From assembly GCA_963210315.1 (NCBI GenBank), contig OY723262.1, positions 2,294,001-2,358,000 of the forward strand: a DNA stretch of 64,000 nucleotides, in the 5' to 3' direction. Shown piece by piece: positions 19,701-30,313 of the stretch. Each line of letters begins with the position of its first letter. Position 1 is the first letter of the stretch. Source of the DNA: Rhynchopus euleeides. Lineage: Eukaryota > Euglenozoa > Diplonemea > Diplonemida > Diplonemidae. Below the pieces are notes generated by a model. The model saw nothing but the letters and a program-made list of their open reading frames with translations. It made no database searches and had not been told where the DNA came from. A program made the translations under genes and the position numbers.

Positions 19701-22700
19701 CCTGGCGGCACGCATCGAAGAGGCCCACCTCACGGGGCGACCGCTGCACGGAGTCGCCCTTGACTTCAAGAAGTGCTTCGACACGGTGCCTATCGACCTC
19801 ACCTTCCGCCTGGCTGCGGAGCTCGGATTCGACACCCGTGTCCTGCGCACCCTGCGAGCAGCGTACAGGACGATGCAGCGGCACTTCCGGGCGAGTGGCA
19901 CCATCGGAGAAGGCTTCCTGCCTACCAACGGCATCATGCAGGGCTGCCCCATCAGTGTCGTGCTGATTAACGTGCTGGTGGGTGTGTGGATGCGGATGGT
20001 CGAACACCGGCAGGACACGAGGGCGCTATCCTTCGTCGACGATGTGTACGCCACAGCCTCCAGTCCGGAGGTCCTACAAGAGGTGGTGAACGACTCTGCG
20101 GATTTCTCTCACGACACCGGGATGGCTATTTGCGCAGAAATTAAGTCCCACGTGTTCTCAACATCCCCCGGGCCGCTCCGGATCATGTACCGGGCGAGGG
20201 ACGGCGAGGCCACTCCCCTCCGGCAACGCAACAGCTTTGACTGTCTCGGGGCCATGCTGCACGCGCGCCTGATCAGGGAAGGGCGCACAGCGCCCCAGTC
20301 CGAGCGCATCGCCCGTCGGAAAGAGGGGGCGCAGCAGAACCTCCGCAGAACCTCAGCGCTGCCCCTGCCGGTGCAATGGAAAGGGCAGGCGGCTGCGATG
20401 ACGGCGGGGGCACGGCTGTATTACGATGCCCTCGTAACTCGTTGGGACAGCAAGGCCATCAGGCGATGGAGGGGCCTCTTCGTCGCCGCGCTCTGGTCTG
20501 GCCCACCACGCAGAGCGCAAGAGATCGTGCTGTGTGTCCTCCATCAGGCGCACCGGGTGGACCCCGCTATCGCTCCTCCCTACCGGCAGATCACCACGTG
20601 GGCCAAGCAGATCAAAAAGTGGGGCCACAGCAGGGTGCTGTCCGAGGAAGCATGGGGGAGCAAAGAGAGGCTTGAGGGGACAGGCCCCCTTGCGCTCTTC
20701 TGGGCTGCCCTGCAAGGGATAGGATGGCGCTGGAGTACGGCGACCACCCTGGCCTACACGGACGAGGCTGGTCGCGCTGTCACCTTCGACCCTGTTGCAG
20801 CAACGCCGAGCGCCTGGGCGATCTTCGCGCACGACCTCCGCCAAACCCTGCGAAACGCCACGGCGGGGAAGCTGGCTGAACGCAGAGAGGACTTCCAAGG
20901 AGCAGAGCACGGCATTGACGGAAGGGTGACACGTTGCGTCCTGGAGGGGGAGGGCGCCGCAATTACGGGATACCAGCGAGGCCTCCTCCGCTCTGTCATT
21001 GCAGGGGCGGTGCCTGCCCGAGGGCGCACGGGCCTGGGGGAGGTGTGCCGGTACTGCACAGCTGGGGCCCCGGAGACGGTGTCGCACCTATGGTGGGACT
21101 GCGCGGCATGGGAGCCGGTCCGCCAGAAACACCCCGTAGCAGCGAGGGACCGAACTGCCTGGCCGGCATGCCTGGCGCAGTGTGGGGTAGCGCCCGTGTA
21201 CAGATACGGCGTTCCGGAGAACGAGCAGCCGCTGCCCATGTCTTTTGCTGACAGAATCACCACCGTGGCGCAGCTGCACCGCTACTTCATCGCAGTCTTG
21301 GCGGCGCGACAGGAGAAGGACGGGCTGCTCGACCGCTCTGTACGCCACCACCGCACTACAGTCTACCCCTGGGAGTGGAGCACCCCCACCCCCGAGAGTG
21401 CCTGCATCCCTGCACTGGCGCCATCCGAAGTCAAGCAGACGTGGGGCAAGCGGCCCCCAGGCATGTGGGTGGCTCTCTGCGACTGGCTAAGGGGCCTGAA
21501 GTGGGGACCGCAGGGGGGTGAGCAAACTGTGACCCTGATGGAGCTAGCCGTGGACTTCGAGCTGTCGACGGGCCTCACCCTCCCAGACACCGTGACACGC
21601 CGCATCCGCCCCCCTACCCACGTGGACCCGAATAAGAAGGGTGCGAGGGAGGCCCGCCCGCGCATTCCTGCAGACACGGCCCCGGGGCTCACCCTGTACT
21701 TTGACGGTGGCGCGCGCGACAACGGCACCCCCTTCGCTGTGGCGGGGGCAGGGGCGGTGCTGTACCAAGACGGCTGCAAGGTCTCAGAGAAAGTGCTCCC
21801 GCTGCTGAACGTGCGTAGCAACAACATTGCTGAGTACGAGGCGCTACGAGCAGGCCTGCGCCTCCTCGAGAGGGGCGATGCCCCTGAGGGCCCAGTCACA
21901 GTGCGAGGCGACTCCCAGGTGGTGCTGCGGCAGCTCCGAGGGGAATCCCTGTGCCGGGATGCCGCCCTCCGTCCTCTTTTCCTCAGCACGTCCGCGCTGG
22001 CTGCGGACCTCCAACCGAGGTTCACTCTCACGTATGAGCATGTGAAGAGGGAATCCAACACCGATGCTGACGCCCTCAGCAACGCCGCGATGGATGAGGC
22101 TGAAAGGCTGGGGGCCTCGCGGCAGAAGCTCCAGCAGGACCTCACGGTGTTCCAGAGCAGTATCCTAGGGAAAGCCGCCTCGCTGAAAGGACTCTGCAGT
22201 ATGGTGACGAAAGTGGGCAAAGGGCCCTGGCATTGCGGTCATGCTGCCAACTCAACGGTCCTCACGGCTCTCGGCGGAACTGTGGCGGCGGGCCTGTCGA
22301 GGAGGGCCCAACTGAACCCTGCCACTGAATCGGTGATGCGCAGCCTCCAAGCACACCTGGCTGAGCCAGTCCACAGCCGGCAAGATACGGTATTCCATGA
22401 CCGCGGAATGGCGTGGGCCGCCACCTTCGCCCCACAGCCGCACTACCCAGAGGGCTGGCAGCAGCCGGCCCAGCAGTGGGCGGCGCGCGGTCGGCAGGCC
22501 AACAGCCGGGTGGGACGCCCATGGGAGCGGAGGGGCGCTGCCCCCCGTACTGCCCCCCCTGGTGCCAGGAGGAACGCAAAGGTGCTTGCCTGCAAGTTGC
22601 ATTGGAAGCCCCGTTGCTCGGCATGCCAAAAGCGACGCCTCCCAGAGGAGGTGTGCTGCCGCAACCACCACAAAGAGGGGGACGGGCTCCCGGTCACTAT

Positions 22701-22875
22701 GGGCTTCTGCAAACGCCACAGCATGGACCGATGCGGTGACTGCTACAGCGATGGCAAATCACTAACACATTGCTGCCACACACACCACGCTGGCTATGCT
22801 GCACGCCCTCCTCCCCGGAGTGGCACTGAGTTGGCCCCACACTCTAACCCGAGTGGGGCCTCCGCTGTGACGTAG
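16744..22875 (+). CDS. Retrotransposon ORF2: OTU protease, APE endonuclease, reverse transcriptase, RNase H
   Basis: 2043 codons are open from the ORF1 stop; the first ATG is 17143. Domains in order: a Pro-rich lead. OTU protease (~17143-17530) with DGNCQYAG (Asp and Cys) and RPFHYDVL (His). APE-type endonuclease (~17705-18450) with LRVATANVTSLQ, DVVALQETR, GDLNTNP and IPTHCPLFVD. Reverse transcriptase (~19340-20300) with CLIPKPG, VALDFKKCFDTV, GIMQGCPIS and the catalytic FVDD at 20032-20043. A CCHC finger (CRYC...HLWWDC, ~21046-21105). RNase H (~21685-22110) with YFDGGARDNG, NIAEYEAL, RGDSQVVL and NTDADALSN, all four acidic residues present. A C-terminal Cys/His region (~22588-22800). No frameshift is seen, so the copy looks intact. 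The OTU domain inside a LINE polyprotein is unusual. Confidence 0.9.
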   Translation, partial: GGGHPGQRGGPVQAIDVPPGRGADHVWGRCTLAAGPPAAPHPEKQEVSGPTQTPPNRTPNRTPTPTSPPTPPRPSRAAVWAGDTQTTAPESWNPVDVASGAGEPRPLRGGGQEYSPSTIEQDEQWLTQAARRLMALRVPVPKDGNCQYAGLAEQCAEWTAEGLRAAVATSMRQDAERRASYVPDHDDPQAPASYDDYIERQTRLGTYGDAATLRVAAEVLDAQVWLLASNSKQYMTRCGKGAKVLGLTWRPFHYDVLRLPLSLARELAATPANQWTIPADLPTPAPAAAGGARAPSASQGPTAPPPLRRLRRPAHQLSSPGVLRVATANVTSLQTHLGDVAGLKADVVALQETRTPDPSKGTHNGYFAAHGWAMHWGKGMPRVAGANGREQTKPGGVAVMVKEGLVAQVVQPKTTQEKKLYDSTRMVHVVLAIGDGKTALHILCVYGHSGSEVGEQREALLQETLDHAAGLGQVPVLLMGDLNTNPETSAVLSQACRVGGWVDAATTHADLAQQRVQNTCWASENGTRLDICLMNPCAAPALRRVEVAKRGDYNIPTHCPLFVDLDLTAFRRPKKICILPTPFPAGKPKLGDAAARGVMQDVLAEGELRHGATAAQLLHRASTCGERFLKRVHVGHLERQEAAYTGRAEGYRMQWSRTATKHHPASARGAGDMNTRAKDGLLGNIRCLVKEGLKRLQAEKPYGLTNGEEHAWNAAKKRLREGGLPQGLQAALANTTSQLPDLEILEQALIVLEGSQRGMFDRLREARIRTWKARMQKAWTYEAGQVFAYLADRFCAPATFMRREDGSFTACPKEADELLRSDTAWGGYFRKYATTPEPRWDTFRQRYLRFLPETADMECKTITAEDVGKALAKMSTSTSPGLHGWRVHELRQLPHELLKLFAEVFNEVERSGEWPEQLMHAMICLIPKPGSSGEPLSQRPISITPVLYRVWAAIRVKPALKWLETIAPEDLHGCRPGHGAEDLIWHLAARIEEAHLTGRPLHGVALDFKKCFDTVPIDLTFRLAAELGFDTRVLRTLRAAYRTMQRHFRASGTIGEGFLPTNGIMQGCPISVVLINVLVGVWMRMVEHRQDTRALSFVDDVYATASSPEVLQEVVNDSADFSHDTGMAICAEIKSHVFSTSPGPLRIMYRARDGEATPLRQRNSFDCLGAMLHARLIREGRTAPQSERIARRKEGAQQNLRRTSALPLPVQWKGQAAAMTAGARLYYDALVTRWDSKAIRRWRGLFVAALWSGPPRRAQEIVLCVLHQAHRVDPAIAPPYRQITTWAKQIKKWGHSRVLSEEAWGSKERLEGTGPLALFWAALQGIGWRWSTATTLAYTDEAGRAVTFDPVAATPSAWAIFAHDLRQTLRNATAGKLAERREDFQGAEHGIDGRVTRCVLEGEGAAITGYQRGLLRSVIAGAVPARGRTGLGEVCRYCTAGAPETVSHLWWDCAAWEPVRQKHPVAARDRTAWPACLAQCGVAPVYRYGVPENEQPLPMSFADRITTVAQLHRYFIAVLAARQEKDGLLDRSVRHHRTTVYPWEWSTPTPESACIPALAPSEVKQTWGKRPPGMWVALCDWLRGLKWGPQGGEQTVTLMELAVDFELSTGLTLPDTVTRRIRPPTHVDPNKKGAREARPRIPADTAPGLTLYFDGGARDNGTPFAVAGAGAVLYQDGCKVSEKVLPLLNVRSNNIAEYEALRAGLRLLERGDAPEGPVTVRGDSQVVLRQLRGESLCRDAALRPLFLSTSALAADLQPRFTLTYEHVKRESNTDADALSNAAMDEAERLGASRQKLQQDLTVFQSSILGKAASLKGLCSMVTKVGKGPWHCGHAANSTVLTALGGTVAAGLSRRAQLNPATESVMRSLQAHLAEPVHSRQDTVFHDRGMAWAATFAPQPHYPEGWQQPAQQWAARGRQANSRVGRPWERRGAAPRTAPPGARRNAKVLACKLHWKPRCSACQKRRLPEEVCCRNHHKEGDGLPVTMGFCKRHSMDRCGDCYSDGKSLTHCCHTHHAGYAARPPPRSGTELAPHSNPSGASAVT

Positions 22876-23813
22876 AAGTGGGCGGGGGTGGGCAATGATC
22901 CGCGCAGGATCTCCCCACACAAAACGTGGTCACCACACACACACATGCCCTCCTCCCCTCCCGATGAACATGAACCAAAGTATAAACCCCCCCTCGTTTC
23001 CACAGTTGCAAGAGAGTGCTGCCACGTGTCTGCCCCCTGGGAGCGGCATGCCGTGCACAGAAACGTTTGTGAATAAATCTGTTTTTGCAACCTTTTGAGG
23101 TCGGCAGCCTGCGAATAGCATTAGAGAGAGCGCCGTGTGTCGCATGATTTTTTGCTGGTTTGGTTGCCTGTCCGGAGAATGCTATTGAGGAGCAGACGTC
23201 CGATGGGATCAAGAAATCTCCCTGCGAGACTGATTCTATTTCTGCGAGAGAATGCGGGTCGCCTTGCCTGTGTGTCGAAGGGTGTTGTGGTTGAGGCGGT
23301 ATGATGCCGAGGTGGTGGGTGGGGGGGGGGGGGTAGGAATTTCCCCCTCCGACAAGTCCTGAAATTCCCTCAGGAAGTGACCCCTTCGACTGGAGGCTCG
23401 CGGGGGGTGAATCGACCCTTCTTGTCCTCCCCCTTTGTTCCAGTCTTGACGCCATCAGACTGGGAGAAAAAATTGGTGTGTCAGTTTCAGAAGCGCCTCA
23501 AACATGAGGATGCATCACAGGGGTAGGGGGGGGGGTTCGAAGTCGAGACCACGTTAAGTGGTCCCACGAGGTGTTGCTGATCAAGATGAAGGCAAGGGCA
23601 TGGTGATGCAGCACGATTGTCAAACTCGACTCAACAAAATGCACCCAAGGCTAGCCCAACCCGCCTGGAGTGGTTATCGCAGGAGGCAGGCCTGGCACTA
23701 GGCGCGCCTTGATAGACAGAAAAGTGGAGTGGACGTTCTGGCACTCCTCATATTTTTTTCGGATCACTTCATCCCCCCCCCCCCCCCCCCCCACCGCCCC
23801 AGAACACATTCAT
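22876..23813 (+). other. Retrotransposon 3' UTR, first part
   Basis: Non-coding. From 22935 onward it matches the inverted copy (32.65-33.5 kb) closely, including G and C homopolymer runs. Confidence 0.6.
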
Positions 23814-23825
23814 CAGGCATGTCGC

Positions 23826-24090
23826 TAAGCGTCGACCGTCGACCCAGTGATTTGAGGTTTCCCCCCCCATAAAAAAGCGTCGACCCAGCGTCGACCCAGT
23901 GGACTGGGTTGACGCTTGGTCGAGGCTTGGAGCGTCGACCCAGTGGAACTGGGTTGCCATTCAAGCCTGGACCAAGCGTCAACCCATTTATTGCACTGGG
24001 TCGACGCTAACCTAGCGTTGACCCGGTTACACTGGGTCGACGCTCACCAAGCGTCGACCAAGCGTCAACCCACTTTCACTGGGTCGACGT
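23826..24090. repeat. GCGTCGACCCAGTG repeat cluster
   Basis: About a dozen copies of GCGTCGACCCA or GCGTCAACCCA, in both orientations and often paired as CCCAGTG / CACTGGG palindromes, fill the left third of the TIR element. They may be transposase-binding subterminal repeats. Confidence 0.8.
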
Positions 24091-24488
24091 CGAAGAGAGT
24101 ATGGTTTTGCAGGAACAGATGCTCACTACCGTGGCCTCCGGCGGCTGCCGGGAACCGACGCGCCTCTCCCAGTCGCCTCAGGGGGCGCAGCCAACTCACA
24201 CAGAATCTGTACGCCCACAATGAACAGATGTTCACTACCGTGGCCTCCGGCGGCTGGGGGGCTCTGCCCCCCAGACCCCCCATCTCGCGTGCCCGTCTAG
24301 TAACCAAGTCCTTGCGCTTTGACGGCCGTGGCATATCAGGGGGCAGCGTCGAAATCATGGTCCCGAAAGCCATTTTTTTGGTTTCCTCCGGCACCCGACG
24401 GCGCGAGCGGGAGAGGAACCACGGAAGGAACCCAGCGCCTCACACCGTGCCCACCTAGTGGTCCACCGATGGGAAAATTTGGGAACAA

Positions 24489-24524
24489 CACGAGCGCGCG
24501 CGAAGCGCGCGCGAGAAAAATTGA
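24489..24524. repeat. Subterminal GC hairpin (second member)
   Basis: CGAGCGCGCGCGAAGCGCGC plus GCGAGAAAAATT is the inverted counterpart of the hairpin at 6775-6811. Confidence 0.7.
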
Positions 24525-24612
24525 CCCCTAGTGTTTTCCCCCCTGATCCCCCCCCAAAACAGGAGCGTCAACCCACCAAATCTGCAAAATCGAAAAGTTA
24601 GCGACAGGCCTG

Positions 24613-25171
24613 CACATTCATTTCTGAACAGGACACATCCATTCATCCCGGTTGTGTGGGGTGCCCTCTCCCACACCCCCCCTCCCAACCTCTGCACAAC
24701 GAGTGAACGGATGTCAAAAACTCTGTGCTTCCTTTTTTTTTCATACCATCCAAAACACAGCGCAGCATTGTGTATAGGAGGAAATACGATACTAGAAAGG
24801 ACTGGCGTCATCACCTCTGTCATGTTTCCCTTTCTTCGTGCTCCACCACACCTTCTGTACTTCAGACAACACAAACACACAATAGCCGGTCGTGAGATTT
24901 GTGCAGAGGAGTGGTGGAAGCGGTCAACAAAACATTTTTCTTCGTTCCATTTTTGTGTTTCCATAGCGCCAAGTAAGATATCGACAGAAGGACGTCTAGT
25001 ACGCGTATTTTACTTTATCCCCCCCCCACCCCACCCACCCTCTCTCACCCTCTTTATAAAGTATATTTCACCCCTGCCCACCCCGACTAGCCTATACCAT
25101 GATATTGTGTTGAGAACCCCCGTATCTCTCTCTCTCTCGAGTGCTGCAAGCGTGGATCAAAGCACGCGTCA

Positions 25172-25207
<36 letters not shown>

Positions 25208-25460
25208 TTTTTGAAGAAGTGTATTGTTTGTATGTGAAGTAACTAACGAAGGTGCCATCCAGATGAAAATTCAATATTTTGGGGAACGCAGCGCATTGCT
25301 AACGCCAGTTTCGCAGGGCCCTTCATGGCCTTTGAGGCACATGTGTGTGCTCAAGGAAATAGGGGGCAGTAGAGGCCTTTCGTTCTGTGTCACTGTGCGT
25401 CAAACTGTCAGTTTACAGCCAGTTTGGTGGGGCAGCTCGCCTTTTCTCATTTTTCTGCAG
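24613..25460 (+). other. Retrotransposon 3' UTR, last part
   Basis: Homologous to the inverted copy, except that ~262 bp (about 24742-25003) is absent there. It includes a CT microsatellite and ends at TTTTTCTGCAG, the limit of homology. Confidence 0.6.
25121..25205. repeat. (CT)n microsatellite in the retrotransposon 3' UTR
   Basis: Two CT tracts interrupted by a short unique stretch. Both are retained as (GA)n in the inverted copy at ~32332-32410. Confidence 0.9.
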
Positions 25461-25567
25461 TTCTGATGCGTCGTGTGCCCCCACCCCCCAGTACCCTGCA
25501 TCACGAGCGAAGGGAGATCATCCTTGTGCTTCCGTCTACTTCTATTTCAATGCCCCCCCCCCCCCTA

Positions 25568-26714
25568 GGGGGGGTCAAATGCCACCCTTTTACGTGGACA
25601 AACACGATTTTTCAAAAAACCGGCGCAGAGGCCCCAAAGCCCCCGTAAACCCTCCAAACCCCCCCAGATCGGTCCGGAAACCCATCGAACCCCACTTTTC
25701 CACCATTCCGGGCACCTCAGGTGCCCGAATTGGGGTACCTAAATTTTGTGCCACCGTTTGGTACCGGACAGTGCCACTGTGTGGGAGGTTGGAAAAGAAA
25801 ATGCCCTAACACACCACATCTGAGGGTTGCAATGCATGTTGCTTGCCAACCACGTCATCCGGTGGGTGTCAGGCGCTATGTAGGTGGCATTAGCCAGGTC
25901 TTCGATGTGTTCTGGCTTGTATATATACCTCCCTGCCACCATGCACCGGGAGGCTGCCTGTAGGTACGGAACAGTCCAGATGGTCGTGTGATTCCTGTGC
26001 AGCAGTGCTCCACAACCGGGATGTGTTGACAACGACTGTTGCAACACGAGCTGTACATTCCGGGAACACATGAAGTGCGCTGTCGTGGTACCCATTGTGC
26101 CAGAATTGGTAGTTGCTGCGGTCTACTTTGCCTGGCCCAAGAGCACTGGTACTGAACGGTGCAATATGCGTGGCGAGGTGAATACAACGGAAGCGCGCAA
26201 AGTCAATACAGCTCTCGGATGGCGGGTGGTGGTGCCACTAGTGTGTGACGTTCACTCGAGGATACAACGCATCACAATGAATCAGCAACCGTGGACCGAG
26301 TACAATACGCTCTCTGTGGCTGGTGTGGGGGACAAAGGCAGTGCCTGTGCCGCAGGCAGGGAGGTATATATACAAGCCAGAACACATCGAAGACCTGGCT
26401 AATGCCACCTACATAGCGCCTGACACCCACCGGATGACGTGGTTGGCAAGCAACATGCATTGCAACCCTCAGATGTGGTGTGTTGGGGCATTTTCTTTTC
26501 CAACCTCCCACACAGTGGCACTGTACGGTACCAAACGGTGGCACAAAATTTAGGTACCCCAATTCGGGCACCTGAGGTGCCCGGAATGGTGGAAAAGTGG
26601 GGTTCGATGGGTTTCCGGACCGATCTGGGGGGGTTTGGAGGGTTTACGGGGGCTTTGGGGCCTCTGCGTCGGTTTTTTGAAAAATCGTGTTTGTCACCCC
26701 CATTTGACCCCCCC
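25568..26714. mobile_element. TA-flanked non-autonomous long-TIR element (copy E)
   Basis: About 1147 bp with ~365-bp near-perfect TIRs beginning GGGGGGGTCAAATG, flanked by TA (25566-25567 and 26715-26716) inside long C runs. The centre contains a degenerate fragment of the transposase gene found intact at 41635-43590 (conceptual VPELVVAAVYFAWPKST and MRGEVNTTEARK correspond to that protein). The TA duplication is as in Tc1/mariner-like elements, though the TIRs are long. Confidence 0.8.
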
Positions 26715-26716
26715 TA

Positions 26717-29385
26717 CCCCCCCCCCCCCCCCCTGTAAGAGACACGGCCAGAACATCCGTTCAAATCGTTCAAAACTTGTTGGGTGGGGGTGGGGGGCGG
26801 ACAGGGCTGGCAGGCTGTCACACACCGGAGGCTCCACTTGTTGTTCACCCCAGAGCGTAAAGGGGGGTAGTGTCCCCTCCGTGGCTCTTGGATGTGTTTC
26901 TCAGGAGGTCGGCCTGCACGGGACCAGGGTTCCATGCGGTGCGTGTTTTTACTGCCAACGCCATCTAACAGCAGCGTGCCCACTGCAGTCCCTCCCTCCC
27001 TGTTGCTGTCCCACGTTCTTCTGGTTGAAGAGTGCAGTGGGGTGCCGGGAAAAAAACCACCGGAGTGCTGTGTTTCGTGCGTGATTCTGCTTTGTGATGC
27101 ACCGGGGGGGATGGGTATGTGCGTTGTTTTGCATGCACACACAGCACCAATCTCTGCCCACTTTTTCGCGTGATGGAAGCGATTCATAATCTCATCCTGG
27201 TCTGAGAACAACAACCGTCCCCTCCCCCCCAATCCTGTATTTTTCTACGACAATAGACACCCCATTCATGCCGACGGACGGTTGAATCATGAATAGGCAT
27301 CGCAGGCACCGCATACTTTTAGGGAGCGCCGGAACACCCTCACCACAGGGGAACCACAGCCGCCCTGCCTGCGGGGGTATTCTGCTCCGGCCCATACACC
27401 CCCCTCCCCCCCAACCACCTTCATCATGCAGACCAGCACAGTGCGGCTCGACGCCACACCTCCCGCTCTCCCACACAAAGTCCCCACCCGCTCCTACATT
27501 GCTGCCTGTCCTCTTCTAGGTCCTCTGGGTGCGCCCCCAAGGGCACCTCTGAGAACCCAACTGCCTGCCCACAGGGCGTCTCTTATGGCCCTGTGTGGCA
27601 AGGCAGCACTCTCGGGCACCAGGGGGCTGGCCAGTGTGTTTCGGCTCGCCCTCCACAGGCAAGCCGGATATCCGGCTCGCCGGGAGGGCCGTGCCGGGGC
27701 ATGCTCTCGTCAGCCTGTGGAACGCCCCCCTGCCCGATGTTCTATCGCACCTCCCTGCGGCCAGGTGCAGGTGTAGGGGTGTTGCTCTCTACTTCCATCA
27801 TCCCTTTATTTTCTGGTCTCGTTGCAACTCTCTTCTGTTCGCATACTATTAATCCATTTTGTTCTCGTGAGTGTTGGGTTGGTTTTGGTTGGAGAGGGGT
27901 GGGGGGGGGGGTGAGGGCCAGAGGTGCCTGTTTTTGTTTGTCCGCAAACAGAGAGTTTGCGTCGCGTGCCCTCCCCCCCCCCCCCCAGCTGCAGTGCTGA
28001 CCGCGCCGGGTGTATGCGCCAGCCAGTGCCTTATGCTGCACGCGACGCACGAAACCCCCTCCCCAACGCAAGCCAACGCTCGCCATGCTGGAGAAGAAGA
28101 AGGCAGGATGTGTGTGAGTGGAGGCGAAGGCGGTCTGGAGAATTGGTTGATTCCTTCCCTAAGCAGGTCTTCCTTCTGACACGGCTCGATGAAGCGGGTC
28201 GCGAAATGTGGTTGCTGAGTGAATTATCTCATGTGATATTTGATGCAAATAAGGCCACTGGTCGTGTGGCGAGAGTGTGGGGGGGCGGGGGTGGGGGTGT
28301 TTTTTATGTTCTGTTCGGAAATCGACATGCTGCAGTGATGTTGGCTCTCATGATATTGGCTCTCGCATGTTCTAGGTGCGGGTCGACACCGCAGCAACAC
28401 AAGAGAATTCACACGCGTGGGGTGGTGGTGGGGGTCGGGGAGGATGTGCCTCCTTGGAGCAGGCTGACCGATACGCTCCGGATCCGACTCAGTCGACTCA
28501 GTCAGCACCCCGCCACCCCGCCCACTCGTGTTAACGTTTTTTTCCCACCTCCCCCACCTCCCCCCTTTTGTCAAGGAACAATCCTCCCTCAGCTTGGGTG
28601 ACAAGCCTTGCGGCGTGTACTCAGTCATCACCACAGTGGCGTCGGCACTCCACTCCACAGCATAACGGCTTACTCAAATCATACCACATTACCACCACCA
28701 CCCACTCTATTTGGTTGCGGGAAAAAAATGAATCGAACTCTCACCTCGGTCTAGGAACCGGAAAAGCCATCAGGGGTGTGTATGTGTGTGTCTTCGATTT
28801 CTCGGCAAGGGAAATGCACCCAACGGGCTGGGGGCCTTCGCTCAGAAGTGCAGAATAGTGAGCTGCCTCACAGACGAAGGGAGGCAGCCTGACAGAGTTT
28901 GACACACAGCGAAGGCTCCCAACAACACAACCGTTTCCCCGGCACCCGAAGCGAAGGCCATCATCGCCCCATCAGCAAATTGACTATCCCAACGCACCCA
29001 GACACGGAGAACGGGTTCGCAAGGAAAGGAAGACATCTGCGATTACTGAAGAGGAAGACAAGGGGTGTGGGTACACCAGCCCCTCTCTCCATCTCTGCCG
29101 AACACATTATTCTTTGAAAGGGGTTGAATGCGTGTCTCGCCGCAGCAGGGCTCTGCACCTGGCAAACAGGGCTGGCCGGCAGTTGTGGTGGCACCCACCT
29201 GCATTGTTGATTCCGTTGTGGCTGGGCTCATCAGGAGAGCGTGAACCACCATTGTGTCGACACGCAGGGCTCCCGAAAACCCCCCTTTATCACTTGGCCT
29301 CGTGTGGGATGGTTCTTCCCCCGGGTGCCAAAACAAGGGCAAACTGTGGAATTGGGGCAACAAACATATCCAAAAATACATTTTT
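26717..29385. other. No gene recognised
   Basis: Only short, low-complexity frames, with G/C homopolymer runs. No TIR pair, tRNA or known protein motif seen. Confidence 0.45.
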
Positions 29386-29389
29386 TTGA

Positions 29390-30309
29390 TCAGTCCTATT
29401 CGTGGTCATTTACCCCCCCCCCTTTGGGTCGCCTGACCGGAAATTTTGGGAAAAGGGGGGTAATATAAGGGGGGGGGGTAAATTACCATGTTCTGGGGTG
29501 GCCGGTTTTTTTGGTAGGCCATAGGGGGGTGAGAGGGCGCCCAGGGCCTGTGGGTGACCTACCCTGGCATCACCCAGGCCCTCGGGCACTTCCTTCGGCA
29601 TGATTGGACCTGTCACATGCATGCGGTGGGGTGTGTGGTGCCTACCTCACGGCCAATTACCCTCCCCTGGCGGCAAAGAGTGGGTAAATTACCCCCCTTC
29701 TGACTGGATAGTGGGGGTAACTGGGGGGTAATTTACCCCTCCTTCCAGGCAAAGGGGGGTATATGTGCCACCCCCTTTGCCCGGGGAGGGGGTAAATTAC
29801 CCCCCTGGCCCTCCCCAGTCAAGGGGGGGTAAATTGCCCCCGCCCTTACTGGGGGGTAATTTGCCCCCTTCTCCGGTGGTGGGTAGGGGGTAAATTACCC
29901 CCCTCTCCAGTACAAGGGGGCAAATTTACCCTAGGGGTGGCAACTACCCCCCCAGTAAGAGCGGGAACAAATTACCCCCCCTTTGCTGGGGAGTACCTGG
30001 GGAGTAATTTACCCCCCTTAGCCTGGTGGGGGGTAAATTTACCCCCTCTTACCAGGTAGGGGGGGTAATTTACCCCCCTACCAGGCAAAGGGGGTGGTAA
30101 ATTACCCCCCGACCACCCAGTGGAGGGGTTAAATTTACCCCCCGACCAGCCAAAAAATGGGTATTTTCCCCCCACCCCCCCAGCCAAAGGGGGGGGGGTA
30201 AATTACCAAGTTTCTGGGGCCTGAACCCAAAATTTCCGAAAAAGGGGGTAATATAAGGGGGGGGGGGGGTAAATTTTGGGGGGGGATAAATTACCACGAA
30301 TAGGACTGA
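29390..30309. mobile_element. 920-bp palindromic element with TTGA target duplication
   Basis: TIRs TCAGTCCTATTCGTGGT (29390) and its complement at 30309 are flanked by TTGA on both sides (29386-29389 and 30310-30313). The interior is an array of imperfect GGGGGTAAATTACCCCC palindromes separated by short spacers with CCAG or TGG-type ends. It is non-coding. The 4-bp duplication with these ends does not match a superfamily I can name confidently. Confidence 0.7.
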
Positions 30310-30313
30310 TTGA

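Larger units (their letters stand above)
23814..24612. mobile_element. Non-autonomous 799-bp TIR element inserted in the retrotransposon 3' UTR
   Basis: TIRs CAGGCATGTCGCTAA (23814) and the complement of CAGGCCTGTCGCTAA (to 24612) match at 14 of 15 positions. Exact direct repeats CACATTCAT (23805-23813 and 24613-24621) flank it, and the inverted copy near 32.64 kb has the uninterrupted site with one CACATTCAT. The duplication is 9 bp, or 8 bp plus a chance match. It shares its subterminal hairpin and GCCGCCGGAGGCCACGGTAG module with the 7.2-kb element, so both likely use the same hAT-like transposase. No coding capacity. Confidence 0.88.
6491..25460 (+). mobile_element. Non-LTR retrotransposon with ORF1, OTU-containing ORF2 and two nested TIR insertions
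   Basis: The limits come from comparison with an inverted copy at 32075-34279. Both copies start at TA followed by a G run then CGGGGCTCGCTTCAATTTTA, and both end at TTTTTCTGCAG, after which the flanks differ. With the insertions at 6694-13929 and 23814-24612 removed, the element has a ~0.6-kb 5' UTR (6491-6693 plus 13930-14358), ORF1, ORF2 and a ~1.8-kb 3' UTR. It has no LTRs and no clear poly(A) tail. I could not define a target-site duplication, so the ends are those of the shared region. The protein content (APE endonuclease, RT, RNase H) fits an I/L1-like APE-type LINE. Confidence 0.7.

Noticed and set aside
28700..28770. tRNA-like T-arm (GAGTTCGATTC on the minus strand)
   Set aside because: No matching acceptor, D or anticodon stems could be folded around it.
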